Shown: one piece after another, positions 1 through 9,686 of the stretch
How the letters are laid out: each line of letters begins with the position of its first letter
Numbering within the stretch: position 1 is the first letter of the stretch
DNA from: Imbricaverruca yamaguchii
Lineage: Eukaryota; Arthropoda; Thecostraca; Neoverrucidae
Reading direction: 5' to 3'
NCBI GenBank assembly: GCA_034440575.1
Contig: JAOTOL010001603.1
Span: 1,662,001 to 1,726,000 of the forward strand
Length of the DNA: 64,000 bases
Program-made: the position numbers and the translations under genes
The notes under the pieces: generated by a model
Seen by the model: the letters and a program-made list of their open reading frames with translations, nothing else
Database searches by the model: none
What the model was told of the DNA's origin: nothing

Positions 1-440
1 GACCTGACTCGTATGATTTTGTCACGCGCTAAGCAATTTCATGGAACGCCATCTGACGTTGTGGCCGTTCGGTGACGGGACGCATTCGCCGACTAGCAGA
101 GCCGACGATTTCCCTCACTTACGGCCAACAACGCTCCTCTTTCCCAGCCGCACACCAGAAAGCGATCGCATGCGTGTGCGGCTGCTTTCACGTCGGATCG
201 CTTACGACACCGCCTTCTCCGTGGCCATGGGCCATCCGCCGCGCCATCGATCCCAGTACCAGTGCCGATCGCCCTCAGATCGGGCCGATATTGATCACGC
301 GCGGGTGGCACGTCCGGTGCGCGTGGGAGTCCACCGGATATGACGGGCTGACCCGCGACCCGCCGTGACCCGCCGCGACCTCGCTGTGACCTCGCCGCGG
401 CAGGAGCGCCTCGGCGTCTATCTGCGCTACCGTTTCTCCG
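1..440. other. Non-repetitive GC-rich flank, no gene seen
   Basis: No frame here has a recognisable protein, splice pattern or RNA gene. The last 90 bases contain a loose decamer-like repetition of ACCCGCCGTG type just before the first minisatellite. Confidence 0.5.
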
Positions 441-820
441 CGTGTTGAAGGTGTGGCGTGAGCGTGTTGAAGGTGTGGCGTGGGCGGGTTGGAGGTGTGG
501 CGCTGCCGTGTTGGAGGTGTGGCGTGGGCGTGTTGAAGGTGTGGCGCTGCCGTGTTGGAGGTGTGGCGTGGGCGTGTTGAAGGTGTGGCGTGAGCGTGTT
601 GAAGGTGTGGCGTGAGCGTGTTGAAGGTGTGGCGCGGGCGTGTTGGAGGTGTGGCGTGGGCGTGTTGGAGGTGTGGCGTGAACGTGTTGAAGGTGTGGCG
701 TGAGCGTGTTGAAGGTGTGGCGCGGGTGTGTTGGAGGTGTGGCGCGGGCGTGTTGGAGGTGTGGCGTGAGCGTGTTGAAGGTGTGGCGTGAGCGTGTTGA
801 AGGTGTGGCGCGGGCGTGTT
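441..820. repeat. 22-bp minisatellite, about 17 copies
   Basis: Tandem units of the form CGTGTTGAAGGTGTGGCG plus TGAG, with A/G and TGAG/TGGG/CGGG variants. The unit shares GTGTTG..GTGTGGCG with the 31-bp array at 6460-7192. Open frames on the minus strand across it (His/Thr/Pro repeats) are a by-product of the repeat. Confidence 0.96.
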
Positions 821-1045
821 CGGGCGAGCCTGGAACGGCAGAGTCGGATTGGCCGGGCGGAGATGCGAGAGATGTGCTGTGACATGCTTGGAGCGGTGAG
901 CAGCTGACCGGGAGTGGAAATGTCCGCTAGAAGTGTCCGATGGAGTGAAAGTGTCCGGCAATCGGGCAGTTTGAGCTCAGAGTCGGGAGCTCTGGGACAG
1001 CACAGCAGGTGCTGCCGCCCTCAGGTAACAATGGCCACGCCGTCG

Positions 1046-1132
1046 TGACGTCACTAGTCGTGACGTCACTTGCCCGCTGCATTCAGTGGTCGCCAGCTGG
1101 CGCCACCGCCGTCGCAGCGACGTGTGACGTCA
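1046..1132. promoter_or_regulatory. Three CRE palindromes (TGACGTCA)
   Basis: Perfect TGACGTCA octamers lie at 1046-1053, 1061-1068 and 1125-1132. The first two sit in a 15-bp direct duplication (CGTGACGTCACTAGT type). The octamer is the canonical CREB/ATF and bZIP site. No gene start is recognised next to it, so a regulatory role is inferred. Confidence 0.35.
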
Positions 1133-1274
1133 CACATTGACAGCGCACTCGTATGGCCGATTAAGAACCTAAGTTAGAGTCAGCGCGGGCGCGCTCATGA
1201 TAACAGAGCGCTCACTCGGTTGATGCAGTCCCGCATATGGATTGTGCTGCCACCCGCAACACAGACCAGCATAT

Positions 1275-1330
1275 GCACACACACACACACATACACGCAT
1301 GCACGCATAAGCACATACACAAACACAATC
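1275..1330. repeat. CA-rich microsatellite
   Basis: A pure (CA)n core is followed by degenerate CACATA/CACGCA steps. It is a simple-sequence repeat with no coding signal. Confidence 0.9.
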
Positions 1331-1570
1331 ACGCCAAACACATTCACTGTTCATGTCCATTCATGCACATGCACAAACAGATGACATTGTGGTAGTATAC
1401 GTGGTCAGTTTTCCGACCACGCTGCGGTCGGACGACTCGCGACGGTGGCGCCGCCCTGCCGGTCGAGTCGTCAACTACGTGCGGGTGCCGCTCGGCCCTA
1501 GCCTCTGAGCAGCTTGTTCGCCGACATCCGTCTGACACTGTGACTGCGTTCGGCTCGTCTATTGCACCGC

Positions 1571-2175
1571 CGTCGCACCCGAGTCGAGCTGCGCGGGTGT
1601 ACCGCCGTCGCACCCGAGTCCAGCAGCTGCGCGGCTGTACCGCCGTCGCACCTGAGTCCGGCTGCGCGGGTGTACCGCCGTCGCACCTGAGTCCAGCCGT
1701 CCAGGTATACCGCCGTCGCACCCGAGTCCAGCTGCGCGGGTGTACCGCCGTCGCACCCGAGTCCAGCTGCGCGGGTGTACCGCCGTCGCACCCGAGTCCA
1801 GCCGTCCAGGTATACCGCCGTCGCACCCGAGTCCAGCTGCGCGGGTGTACCGCCGTCGCACCCGAGTCCAGCTGCGCGGCTGTACCGCCGTCGCACCCGA
1901 GTCGAGCTGCGCGGGTGTACCGCCGTCGCACCCGAGTCCAGCTGCGCGGGTGTACCGCCGTCGCACCTGAGTCGAGCTGCGCGGCTGTACCGCCGTCGCA
2001 CCCGAGTCCAGCTGCGCGGGTGTACCGCCGTCGCACCCGAGTCCAGCTGCGCGGCTGTACCGCCGTCGCACCTGAGTCCAGCTGCGCGGCTGTACCGCCG
2101 TCGCACCCGAGTCGAGCTGCGCGGGTGTACCGCCGGTACACCTGAGTCCAGCCGTCCAGGTACACTGCCGTCGCC
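1571..2175. repeat. 35-bp minisatellite, about 17 copies
   Basis: Units run CGTCGCACCCGAGTCCAGCT then GCGCGGGTGTACCGC. Variants replace the second half with CCGTCCAGGTATACCGC, add CAG in one unit (near 1620), or change GGGTGT to GGCTGT. Because 35 is not a multiple of 3, the same array keeps three frames open on both strands; none is a credible gene. Confidence 0.97.
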
Positions 2176-2502
2176 AGGGTCGCACCACACTGCGCCGCGG
2201 GGCCTCGGCGCGCATCGTTCCGACAGTACGATAGTCCGACAGTCTGTCAGTCTGACAGTCTGTCTGTCGGACTGAGACCGACGGCCGGCGGCGTTCCCGG
2301 GTCTCCGCCGGCGAACGCGTCCGCAACGCACGAGACTCGCCGCCAGCTCAGCCGCGGCCGAGCTGAGCCTCGAGTCGGCTGAGCGGAGCCACTCCGAGCG
2401 AGTCGTCTCCGGGCGGCTCCGAGCGCCGCCTCGTGCGCGAGCGCTCGCTCAGAGCGGCGGCGCCGACACGAGGCCGCCCGCCCGCGCGTCGACGGCGCGT
2501 CA

Positions 2503-3643
2503 TCAGCTCATCTGCTCGTCGACCCAGTCCCGCAGGAAGACGAGGTTGTCGTGGCCGACGGCGGCGCGCGCCCACTCGATCTCCTCGCCGAACGCGCGCT
2601 CGAACGCGCCCGCGTCGAAGGCGGGCGCGCGATCGCCCAGCTGGCGCGCGCGCACCACCGTCGTGCCGTAGTTGATGAGGTAGGTGGCCAGCTTGAGGCC
2701 CGAGCCGATCACCTTGCCCACGTAGTAGGGCCGGTTGAAGCCGGCGTCGTCGGCCTTCTCAACGTAGCTGTAGCCCTGCGAGGCGGGGCGCCGCCGGCCG
2801 CCGCCCAGCAGCGAGGCGACCACGCCCATCAGGCCGCCCAGGCCGCCCTCGCCGGCCACCGCCTGGCCGCCGAACAGGTCCGACTTCTCGATGGCCGGCG
2901 CCACGGCGTTGATCACGTTCATGATGACGGGCGTCGCCTGGCCGAGCACCGGCATCACCGACTGGATGAAGCCCATGTAGTTGCCCTGCTGCGCGTGCGC
3001 CACGGCGTCGCTCAGACTGCTCAGCATGGACGGGCCGTCGCTCTTCATCAGCTGCACGACGCTGCCGAACAGCTGGTTGAGGTTGATCCGGGGCGGCGGC
3101 TCGGTGGCCTGCACCGCCGTGTTGTAGTAGAAGGGCACGCCCGGCCGCCGCTGCGGCCGCTGCGGCCCGTCCACCTTGTCCGCCAGGTACGGCCGGCGGT
3201 GGAACGGGTACGGCCGGGAGGTGGTCTGGTAGCGCGTGCCGTAGTAGGCCGGCGTGCTGTGGTAGCCCGGTGTGTTGTGGTAGGCCGGCGTGCTGTGGTA
3301 GCCGGGTGTGTTGTGGTAGACGGGTGTGTTGTGGTAGACGGGTGTGTTGTGGTAGCCGGGCGTGCTGTGGTAGACGGGTGTGTTGTAGCCCGGTGTGCTA
3401 CGGCGGGGCGGCGTGGTGGGCCGCGGCTCGTGCGACGACTTGAAGGGCCGTCTGGGCGGGTAGAAGGGGCGGCGAGGCGCCGTCTCGGTGGTGGCGGGCG
3501 GCGGCGTGGGTGGCCGCGTCTGCGGCACCAGCTGCGACGACGCCGGCTGCTGGTCGGCACTGGCGCCGCCACCGTTGAACAGCTGGCTGAAGATCTGGAA
3601 CCCGCTCTCGAACTTCTCCACCTCCTCGTCGACGGGCGGCGGT

Positions 3644-3678
<35 letters not shown>

Positions 3679-4632
3679 GGTGGTGGTGGTCGTGGTAGTG
3701 GCCGGCTTCTTTGTGGCCTTCTTCCGGATGGGCGGCCGCGGCCGCGGCCTGGCCAAGATGCCCAGCAAGCTGGACAGGAAGTTGATCGGCTTGCGCGTGA
3801 CCGGCGCGACGCCGTCGGCCGCCGCCGCCGGCGTCGTCTTCATCGCGCGCCGCGTGGTGGTGGTGGCGGCCGGCCGCGGCGTGGTGGTGGTGCTGGTGCT
3901 GGTGGTGGTGCTGGTGGTGCGGCGCCGCAGCAGTGCCGCGAACGGACTGCCGGCCGCCTGGCCGCCGGTGCCCTCGGCGGCGCCGAACAGCGACGCCGGC
4001 AGCGACAGCCGGTCGGGGCTGTCGTCGACGGTGGGCGGCGCCAGCAGCGCGCCGAGCAGCGCCGAAAAGTCGGGCCGCCGCTGGCCGCCCGCCGCCGGCC
4101 TGCCCAGCAGCTGCTGCAGCAGGCTCTTGCTCGGCGACTGCGAGTAGGAGGAGGGCCGCGGCGCGTCCGCCGCCCGCGCCGTCGGCGGCGCGCGCGTCGT
4201 CGTGGTGGTGGTAGTGGTGGTGGTGGTGGTGGTGGTGGTGGTGGTCGTGGTGGTGGAGGTGCGCTTGCGCGCGATCTCGTGGTAGAAGCTCTCGCCGAGC
4301 AGCATGGCCTGCCCGTCGGGCGCGCGCGCCGTGGTGGCGCGCTCGGTCGGCGCCACGCCGGCCGCCCAGGGCGGGTACGCCGGCGGCGGCGTGGCGCGGC
4401 CGTAGTCGTCGTAGTCGTAGTCGTAGTCGGCGGGCGGCACGACGGCCGGCCGCCGGGTGGCGGCCAGGCTGCCGGGCGACCAGCGGGCCGCGTCGCGGTG
4501 CGCCACCGGTCGCCAGCTGTTGCGCGTGTCCAGGTGTCGGTTCCAGGGGAACACGCTCGCCTCGCGCGCCTGACACCTGGCGGCGGGCGCCAGCGCCGCC
4601 AGCACCACCGCCAGCGTCACCGCCAGCGCCAT
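2503..4632 (-). CDS. Secreted Thr/Pro-rich mucin-like protein, unknown family
   Basis: This is the one convincing protein gene (709 aa). The chosen ATG at 4632-4630 begins a clear signal peptide (MALAVTLAVVLAALAP..., cleavage near residue 20-22); an in-frame GTG nine codons upstream is rejected because a splice-acceptor-like site (AG ending at 4649) lies between. In order: an acidic Tyr run DYDYDYDDY (about 69-77); a poly-Thr tract (about 127-146); leucine motifs of the SLLGxLxRP type (about 168-200 and 275-300) between Thr-rich linkers; a second poly-Thr tract (about 311-329); ten 6-residue repeats YH[NS]TP[VGA] (about 411-466); and a better-ordered C-terminal region (about 512-709) with hydrophobic helices, a Gly-rich turn and a Trp-containing acidic end. 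Thr/Pro tracts suggest an O-glycosylated extracellular or cuticle-matrix protein; that is inference. I do not recognise the family. No in-frame stop occurs over 2.1 kb despite mixed-complexity sequence, which supports a real coding exon. No poly(A) signal is evident downstream. Confidence 0.8.
3241..3402 (-). repeat. Exonic 18-bp repeat encoding YH[NS]TP[VGA]
   Basis: About nine to ten units of 18 bp (plus strand GGGTGTGTTGTGGTAGAC type) lie inside the gene. The period is six codons, so unit gain or loss keeps the frame. On the minus strand it encodes a Tyr-His-Asn-Thr-Pro series typical of structural extracellular repeats. Confidence 0.9.
3644..3700 (-). repeat. Exonic trinucleotide run (second poly-Thr)
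   Basis: GTC and GTG triplets on the plus strand read as ACG/ACC/ACT Thr codons in the gene, giving about 19 consecutive threonines. The mixture of synonymous codons suggests selection on the Thr tract in addition to slippage. Confidence 0.85.
4195..4254 (-). repeat. Exonic trinucleotide run (first poly-Thr)
   Basis: GTG-rich triplets on the plus strand encode about 20 consecutive threonines near residues 127-146. Long near-pure stretches make it a likely length-polymorphic site. Confidence 0.85.
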
Positions 4633-4670
4633 CCACTGGCTGCCCGACCTGCAACGCACAGAGACGGAGT
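4633..4670 (-). other. Candidate 3' splice site before the gene's ATG
   Basis: On the minus strand a mixed pyrimidine stretch leads into TGCGTTGCAG, with AG ending at 4649, and the ATG follows 16 nt later. This fits a 5' UTR intron whose acceptor lies immediately upstream of a single large coding exon. The donor and first exon were not identified. Confidence 0.45.
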
Positions 4671-5237
4671 GTCAGGCGATTGTGGAGGCACGGCCGAGAA
4701 CAGGACAGTCAGCTACAGCTAGCGGAAGAGACCGGACGTACGGATACGCTTCACCGTGGCAACTCCCGGCCACCGTGGCGGAACGTATCCAACTGTCGCA
4801 GAGTATATCCCCGGGATAAATATTCTCAGAAGCTCGGGATACGCTGCTGGAGGACTCTTGCTGCCATCCAGTCAAACCTAGAATCTCAGTATCCGACCTC
4901 GCAATTGGTTCCGTCGGTCAAATTCCGGCTGGGCAGCGACGGCGCCAACAATCAATATGTAGACGATAATCAGCACACTACAAAGGCTTTCTGTCCGTAA
5001 ATTATCCAGATAATACAATATCGGTGTGACGCCTGGGTAGTTGAATCATGAGTATAGTAAATTACATCTCCTCAGATTTGACGGGATTGAAACGTTGTGT
5101 GTATAAAATACTGAGGGCTTCTTTAATACTCATCCTTGCATTTATCTAGTCATTTTATGATCGTTGCAAAGTAAGAAGGGCCCGAGAAGCTCTCAAAAGG
5201 GTTCGTGTGACGCTGCTATTTTCTTTCTACTTGCCGA
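4660..5237. other. Upstream flank of the secreted-protein gene
   Basis: Presumed 5' intron or promoter region of the minus-strand gene. No TATA box in the right orientation was seen. A plus-strand TATAAAATA lies at 5102-5110 with no recognisable gene after it. No coding frame is credible. Confidence 0.35.
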
Positions 5238-5358
5238 AGGACTTGGCAGAGAAAAACTTGACGAAAGAGGACTTGGCCGAGGAAGACTTGAAGGAAGAGA
5301 ACTGGACCGGTTTGGGGACTTGACGGGGGAGGACTTGACGGGGGAGGACTCGGAGGAG
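5238..5358. repeat. Degenerate 15-18-bp purine-rich repeat
   Basis: Variants of GAGGACTTGACGGGG / GAGGACTTGGCCGAG recur about seven times. The open frame across it reads charged repeats (LTGEDLTGED type) and has no other gene support. Confidence 0.65.
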
Positions 5359-5549
5359 GACGTCGTCCGTCTCTCCTGTCATCTCACAACCATGCGAATA
5401 AGCCTCGCTCATTTGCAGGATGCGGTGCCATTTCGGCGACCTCTCCACAGCTATCACAAACTCGGCGGCGGACATGACGCAGCCTTGCGGCACGACGAGC
5501 CGGGCACGGCTGGACACGGCCGGCCTCAGTGGAGCCAGGACGCGGCCCT

Positions 5550-5587
5550 CCAGTGACGTCAGCACCGCACCGAGCTGACGTCACTGG
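5550..5587. promoter_or_regulatory. Perfect inverted repeat of two CRE palindromes
   Basis: Arms of 14 bp (CCAGTGACGTCAGC and its complement) are separated by 10 bp. Each arm contains TGACGTCA (5554-5561 and 5576-5583). The surrounding 5540-6000 segment is CpG-rich, consistent with a promoter-like island, but no transcript is recognised. Confidence 0.5.
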
Positions 5588-6329
5588 CGCTCTCCCGCGG
5601 TACCGGACGCAGCCGCCCCCCCCTCCGACCCGTGCGCCAGTTCCGCGCCCTGGCGCACACATTGTCGCGCGGAGAAAACAGGCCACGTGCATACAACACA
5701 CCCGGCCGGAAGTCGTTTGCATCGGTCCGCAGTGCCGTTTCGCGCTGGCGCGCGAACCGCATGCACACTCGTGTTGGCGCCAGATCGGCGCTGACCTCTG
5801 GCTGGAATTCACCGGGCCGTTTCGCGCGTCACCGTGCGGCGGGCGCGAAGTGCCATCGTCCAATCACTGCATAGCAGCCGGTCGTACGCAAAGTCGACGT
5901 CGGCAAAGTGGCCGGACCGCCTGCCGTTCGCCGCCCGCTATTGAGCCGTCGTGTGTCGCATTGTGCGGCGCCAAGGGGCTGTGGGTGGCGCCGTGGCCGC
6001 TCGGTCTCCAATAGAAAGGAGCGTGGCGCGCGATGTGCGGCGGCGGTGAGCAGGTGGTGCTGTTGGCGGTGTTGTTGGTGGTGCGTGCCTTGTGTGGTGG
6101 GCAGTGTATGTTGTGTGAGGTGGGCGGCGCATTGTCTGTTGCGGGTAACGCCTGCTGTAATGGCACGTGTTGGCTCATGTGTGACTGGCGCGTCCGTGCA
6201 TGCCGTCCGCCTCCATCCAGTGGAATTGAAATCGCGGGAATCGCGGCCGGTGATGGCATTTGCGGTCGATGTCAGCAGGAATTGGTGGTCGTCGTCGGCG
6301 AGGAATAGCGGTCGGTGTCCGCAGGACAC
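5588..6329. other. CpG-rich unique segment, no gene recognised
   Basis: Several short frames overlap on both strands without domain or codon support. The segment could be a CpG-island promoter together with the CRE pair at its left edge. Confidence 0.35.
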
Positions 6330-6413
6330 GACGTGCGTAAATTGCGAGACGAGGTGCGTAACTTGCGAGACGACGTGCGTAACTTGCGAGACGAGGTGCG
6401 TAACTTGCAAGAC
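6330..6413. repeat. 21-bp tandem repeat, exactly four copies
   Basis: Units GAGGTGCGTAACTTGCGAGA+C alternate GAG/GAC at the start. The plus-strand frame reads a seven-residue VRNLRDE repeat, a heptad by period, but there is no surrounding gene. Confidence 0.93.
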
Positions 6414-6459
6414 GAGAGGCACCTCTCATGCCTGATATGTCTACGAGCAGGGGCGATGC

Positions 6460-7192
6460 TGAGGTGTGGCGGCGCCAGTGTGACCGGTGTTGGAGTGTGG
6501 CGGCGCCAGTGTGAGCGGTGGTGAGATGTGGCGGCGCCAGTGTAAGCGGTGTTGTGGTGTAGCGGCGCCAGTATGAGTGGTGTTGGAGTGTGGCGGCGCC
6601 AGTGTGAGCGGTGTTGTGATGTGCCGGCGCCAGTGTGAGCGGTGTTGGAGTGTGGCGGCACCAGTGTGAGCGGTGTTGGAGTGTGGCGGCGCCAGTGTGA
6701 GCGGTGGTGAGATGTGGCGGCGCCAGTGTAAGCGGTGTTGGAGTGTAGCGGCGCCAGTGTGAGTGGTGTTGGAGTGTGGCGGCGCCAGTGTGAGCGGTGT
6801 TGGAGTGTGGCGGCGCCAGTGTGAGCGGTGTTGGAGTGTGGCGGCGCCAGTGTGAGCGGTGTTGGAGTGTGGCGGCGCCAGTGTGAGCGGCGTTGGAGTG
6901 TGGCGTCGCCAGTGTGAGTGATGTTGTGGTGTGGCGGCGCCAGTGTGAGTGGTGTTGGAGTGTGGCGGCGCCAGTGTGAGCGGTGTTGGAGTGTGGCGGC
7001 GCCAGTGTGAGCGGTGTTGGAGTGTGGCGGCGCCAGTGTGAGCGGTGTTGTGATGTGCCGGCGCCAGTGTGAGCGGTGTTGGAGTGTGGCGGCACCAGTG
7101 TGAGCGGTGTTGGAGTGTGGCGGCACCAGTATGAGCGGTGTTGAAGTGTGGCGGCGCCAGTATGAGCGGTGTCGGAGTGTGGCGGCGCCAGC
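6460..7192. repeat. 31-bp minisatellite, about 24 copies
   Basis: Consensus GTGTTGGAGTGTGGCGGCGC then CAGTGTGAGCG, with common variants GTTGTGATGTG and GGTGAGATGTG. A 9-10-bp insertion in the unit distinguishes it from the 22-bp array at 441-820. Confidence 0.97.
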
Positions 7193-7221
7193 GGGCAGTG
7201 ACTTGCACGTGCTGCTGTGTT

Positions 7222-7266
7222 TAGTGACGGCAGTATAGTGACGGCAGTACAGTGACGGCAATACAG
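7222..7266. repeat. 14-bp repeat, about three copies
   Basis: AGTGACGGCAGTAT repeated three times with one or two changes per unit, just beyond the 31-bp array. Confidence 0.85.
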
Positions 7267-8566
7267 CGGCGGCGCTGCCCGGGGGCAGGCGCGCCGGAAA
7301 TCCGCACGTCACGATCTCGCTTTGATTGAGGCCATCGGCGACGGTTTACGACATCCACGGGAGAGAACCGATGCACTGTCGACCGCGTTTTGGTGCTATT
7401 AGGTGGCACTTGAGCGCCGCGTAAATGTGGCTGAACATCCGCTAGGTGCCATATGTCAACATTAGTGCTTGTCCGGATGCATGGAAAAGTACTGTTTAGA
7501 ATCAACAAGGCAGAGGAAAAGGAAAGGCACCACCTGAATTATTCGGAAGCTTGGAAGACTCTGCAAATGCAGTGCATGAATTAGCTGTGAGGATCCTCAG
7601 TATCAGATGTAGTGGAGGAGGGGAGGAAGGGCAGCTGGAAAGATATTTCGAGAAATACTTTGACAAATAAGAGGAAAACGGTTCCTCAAATTTCCCATTA
7701 AGCTACTGCTGTAGATGCGACTGAGCAGTGTTATAGATGTCGGTTGGGGGCAGGGGCGGGGTGTCAGCCCACCACTCCCCTCCACGACTGTTGTGGGTGC
7801 GACTAGGCAGTTCCATGATGGATGCCCAGCGCGGGCAGGAGCCGTGTCAGCTTGTCGCTTCCTTCAGGCATCAGTGCACATTACCCCTCCCTCTATACGC
7901 ATGACCGGTCCGCTATTGTCGCATTGCCTGACCATCAATGAGGAGGAAAGTGGTGATTTCATGCGCGATGTGCCTCCGCCACAGTTGGGTAGAGAGTGAA
8001 ATGTCACGTGGAGAAGGCACCGCAGTGCGACAGTCACACAAAGGCAACTGGGTCCTCGTTATCAATGCTTTCTGGTACAGTCTGGAACGGCTCTCTAACC
8101 CTTTCTCTCTCCGCTTCCCTCTTCTTCGCACCCACGCTTTCTCTCTCTCGCTCTCTCTCCTCCTCCCACACTCTCTGTCTCGCCTGATTCATGCTAACCA
8201 TGCCTCCCTCTTCCCACCATCCCGGTCCGTCCGACGGCGGTGTGGATATAACACATATATTCATGTGTGGAGGCATAACACATATCACACATCTGTAACA
8301 CCATCTCGGAGTGATCCAGCGATGCCTTCGCATACTCCTGCTCGTTTCGTATATATGTTAGGATATTTTATGATTGTTATAATTTGCTAGTCACCGCAAA
8401 ACTGTTCAAGTGTTGCGGCACGATAGCAACCGGTTTCCTGTCGACGGGGAACAGGTCATATGTGTGTAGTCGGAAACGTTCCGCAGTCCAATCAGTGGAG
8501 CAGAAAGTGCCGCTCTGCGCCTCGTTTCACTTTGCAGCTCGAAGCTGGTGCGTCTCTATCTGACAG
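7267..8566. other. Unique-like segment with a CT-rich tract
   Basis: No gene or RNA recognised. Positions about 8102-8190 are a polypyrimidine TCTC-rich simple repeat. The rest is mixed-complexity sequence with short unsupported frames. Confidence 0.4.
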
Positions 8567-8839
8567 GCTGGCAGATATCTGGTAGATATCTGGAAGGTAT
8601 CTGGCAGATACCTGATAGGTATTTGGCAGATATCTGGTAGGTATCTGGCAGGTATCTGGCAGGTATCTGACGGATATCCGGTAGGTATCTGACAGATATC
8701 TGGTAGGCATTTGGAAAATATCTGGTAGGTATCTGCCAGATACCTGGTAGGTATCTGGCAGATATCTGGTAGGCATCTGACAGATATCTGGTAGGTATCT
8801 GGCAGATATCTGGTAGGCATCTGGCAGATTTCTGGCAGC
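8567..8839. repeat. 11-bp minisatellite, about 24 copies
   Basis: Units GTATCTGGCAG and GATATCTGGTA alternate, giving an apparent 22-bp dimer. Minus-strand frames read a RYLPDICQ-type peptide repeat, an artefact of the 33-bp (3 x 11) periodicity. Confidence 0.96.
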
Positions 8840-9169
8840 GGCGGCGCCACAGCCGCGCTGACCTTGGCACCGACGGTTGGTTTTCACCCGACGGCTGGGA
8901 ACACGCGTTGACGAAGTTATACACTCCCTACTGCTGGGTCGACTGCTGCCATATGCTGCCATATGTTGTCATGTACTGTCATGTGATGCTGGCTCAGCGA
9001 CGATGCGTAAGTACTTGTGCACGTTTATTTGCTCATAACTTGCCAACTTGTATACGTTAAGCGATACTTCTTACAGTGGTAGTTGACGCTGCTTTTGTGG
9101 TCGAATGACCAACAACGCAGGGGAGGATCTGGGAATTGTCATCTGTCAGGGAGGGGGAGGGGGCACATG

Positions 9170-9345
9170 ATGTCTGGAGGTGCGCTGCTTTGAAAGTACC
9201 CGGAGGGGCACCTTTGCCTTCCGAGTGTTTCCTTTGGCTGAAAAAAAAATTATGCCGGCCACCCTTCCCAACCGGAGGGGCGCCACCTTCTCATGGGAGA
9301 GGGGCACATGCCCCCAGTGTCCCTTGTGTCCGCCCTTGGTCGCAT
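9170..9345. repeat. Possible dispersed repeat with C/G-rich inverted motifs
   Basis: GAGGGGCACCTTTGCC and GAGGGGCACATGCCCCC-like motifs with an A9 run look like a decayed interspersed repeat rather than a gene. No terminal repeats or target duplication were found, so the class is unknown. Confidence 0.3.
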
Positions 9346-9537
9346 GAGTCTCCGCATGCTGAATTCGTAAGGGCGAAGAAATGGAGGGGAGTACAAGGGA
9401 AAGGGGAGAAGGAAAGTGGTTGCTGGGGAAGGGATAGAAAGGCGCGGCCAAGGGCGCTGGGGAAGAGGTGCACATTACAACCACGTCCAGGTGTTGAAGA
9501 CGTACGGCAGATAAGGCACCGCCCTCTTGTCCTAATA

Positions 9538-9686
9538 CTAACAAGTCGGTCATATGTGTCGCATCTAGTAGCCTTCGTCAGTTTCGCCTTTAAAAACTTG
9601 ATATGACTGACGCTGTTATGGGCGCAGCATGACCTCTGCAGTCGATGCGCCCCTAAACCCCAATAACTAACTAACAAGTCGGTCAT
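9538..9686 (+). mobile_element. 5'-truncated non-LTR retrotransposon 3' end with 16-bp TSD
   Basis: The 16-mer CTAACAAGTCGGTCAT occurs at 9538-9553 and again at 9671-9686, bracketing 117 bp. The insert ends in CCCCTAAACCCCAATAACTAA, a short tandem-like tail typical of some LINE 3' ends, and carries a 7-bp stem (GGGCGCA 9620-9626 with TGCGCCC 9646-9652). A frame ending FVSFAFKNLI then stop at 9604-9606 may be the last codons of ORF2. Heavy 5' truncation and a target-site duplication are hallmarks of target-primed reverse transcription. The clade is not assigned. Confidence 0.75.

Noticed and set aside
4633..4659. Upstream GTG-initiated extension of the secreted protein
   Set aside because: GTG is an improbable eukaryotic start, and an acceptor-like site falls within the extension; the internal ATG starts a textbook signal peptide.
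2551..4722. 723-codon plus-strand frame opposite the secreted-protein gene
   Set aside because: It is the antisense shadow of a GC-rich, Thr-coding exon; it lacks a signal peptide or domain, while the minus frame has both a signal peptide and ordered regions.
5102..5110. TATAAAATA as promoter of the secreted-protein gene
   Set aside because: It is on the plus strand, while the gene is on the minus strand; no plus-strand gene follows.
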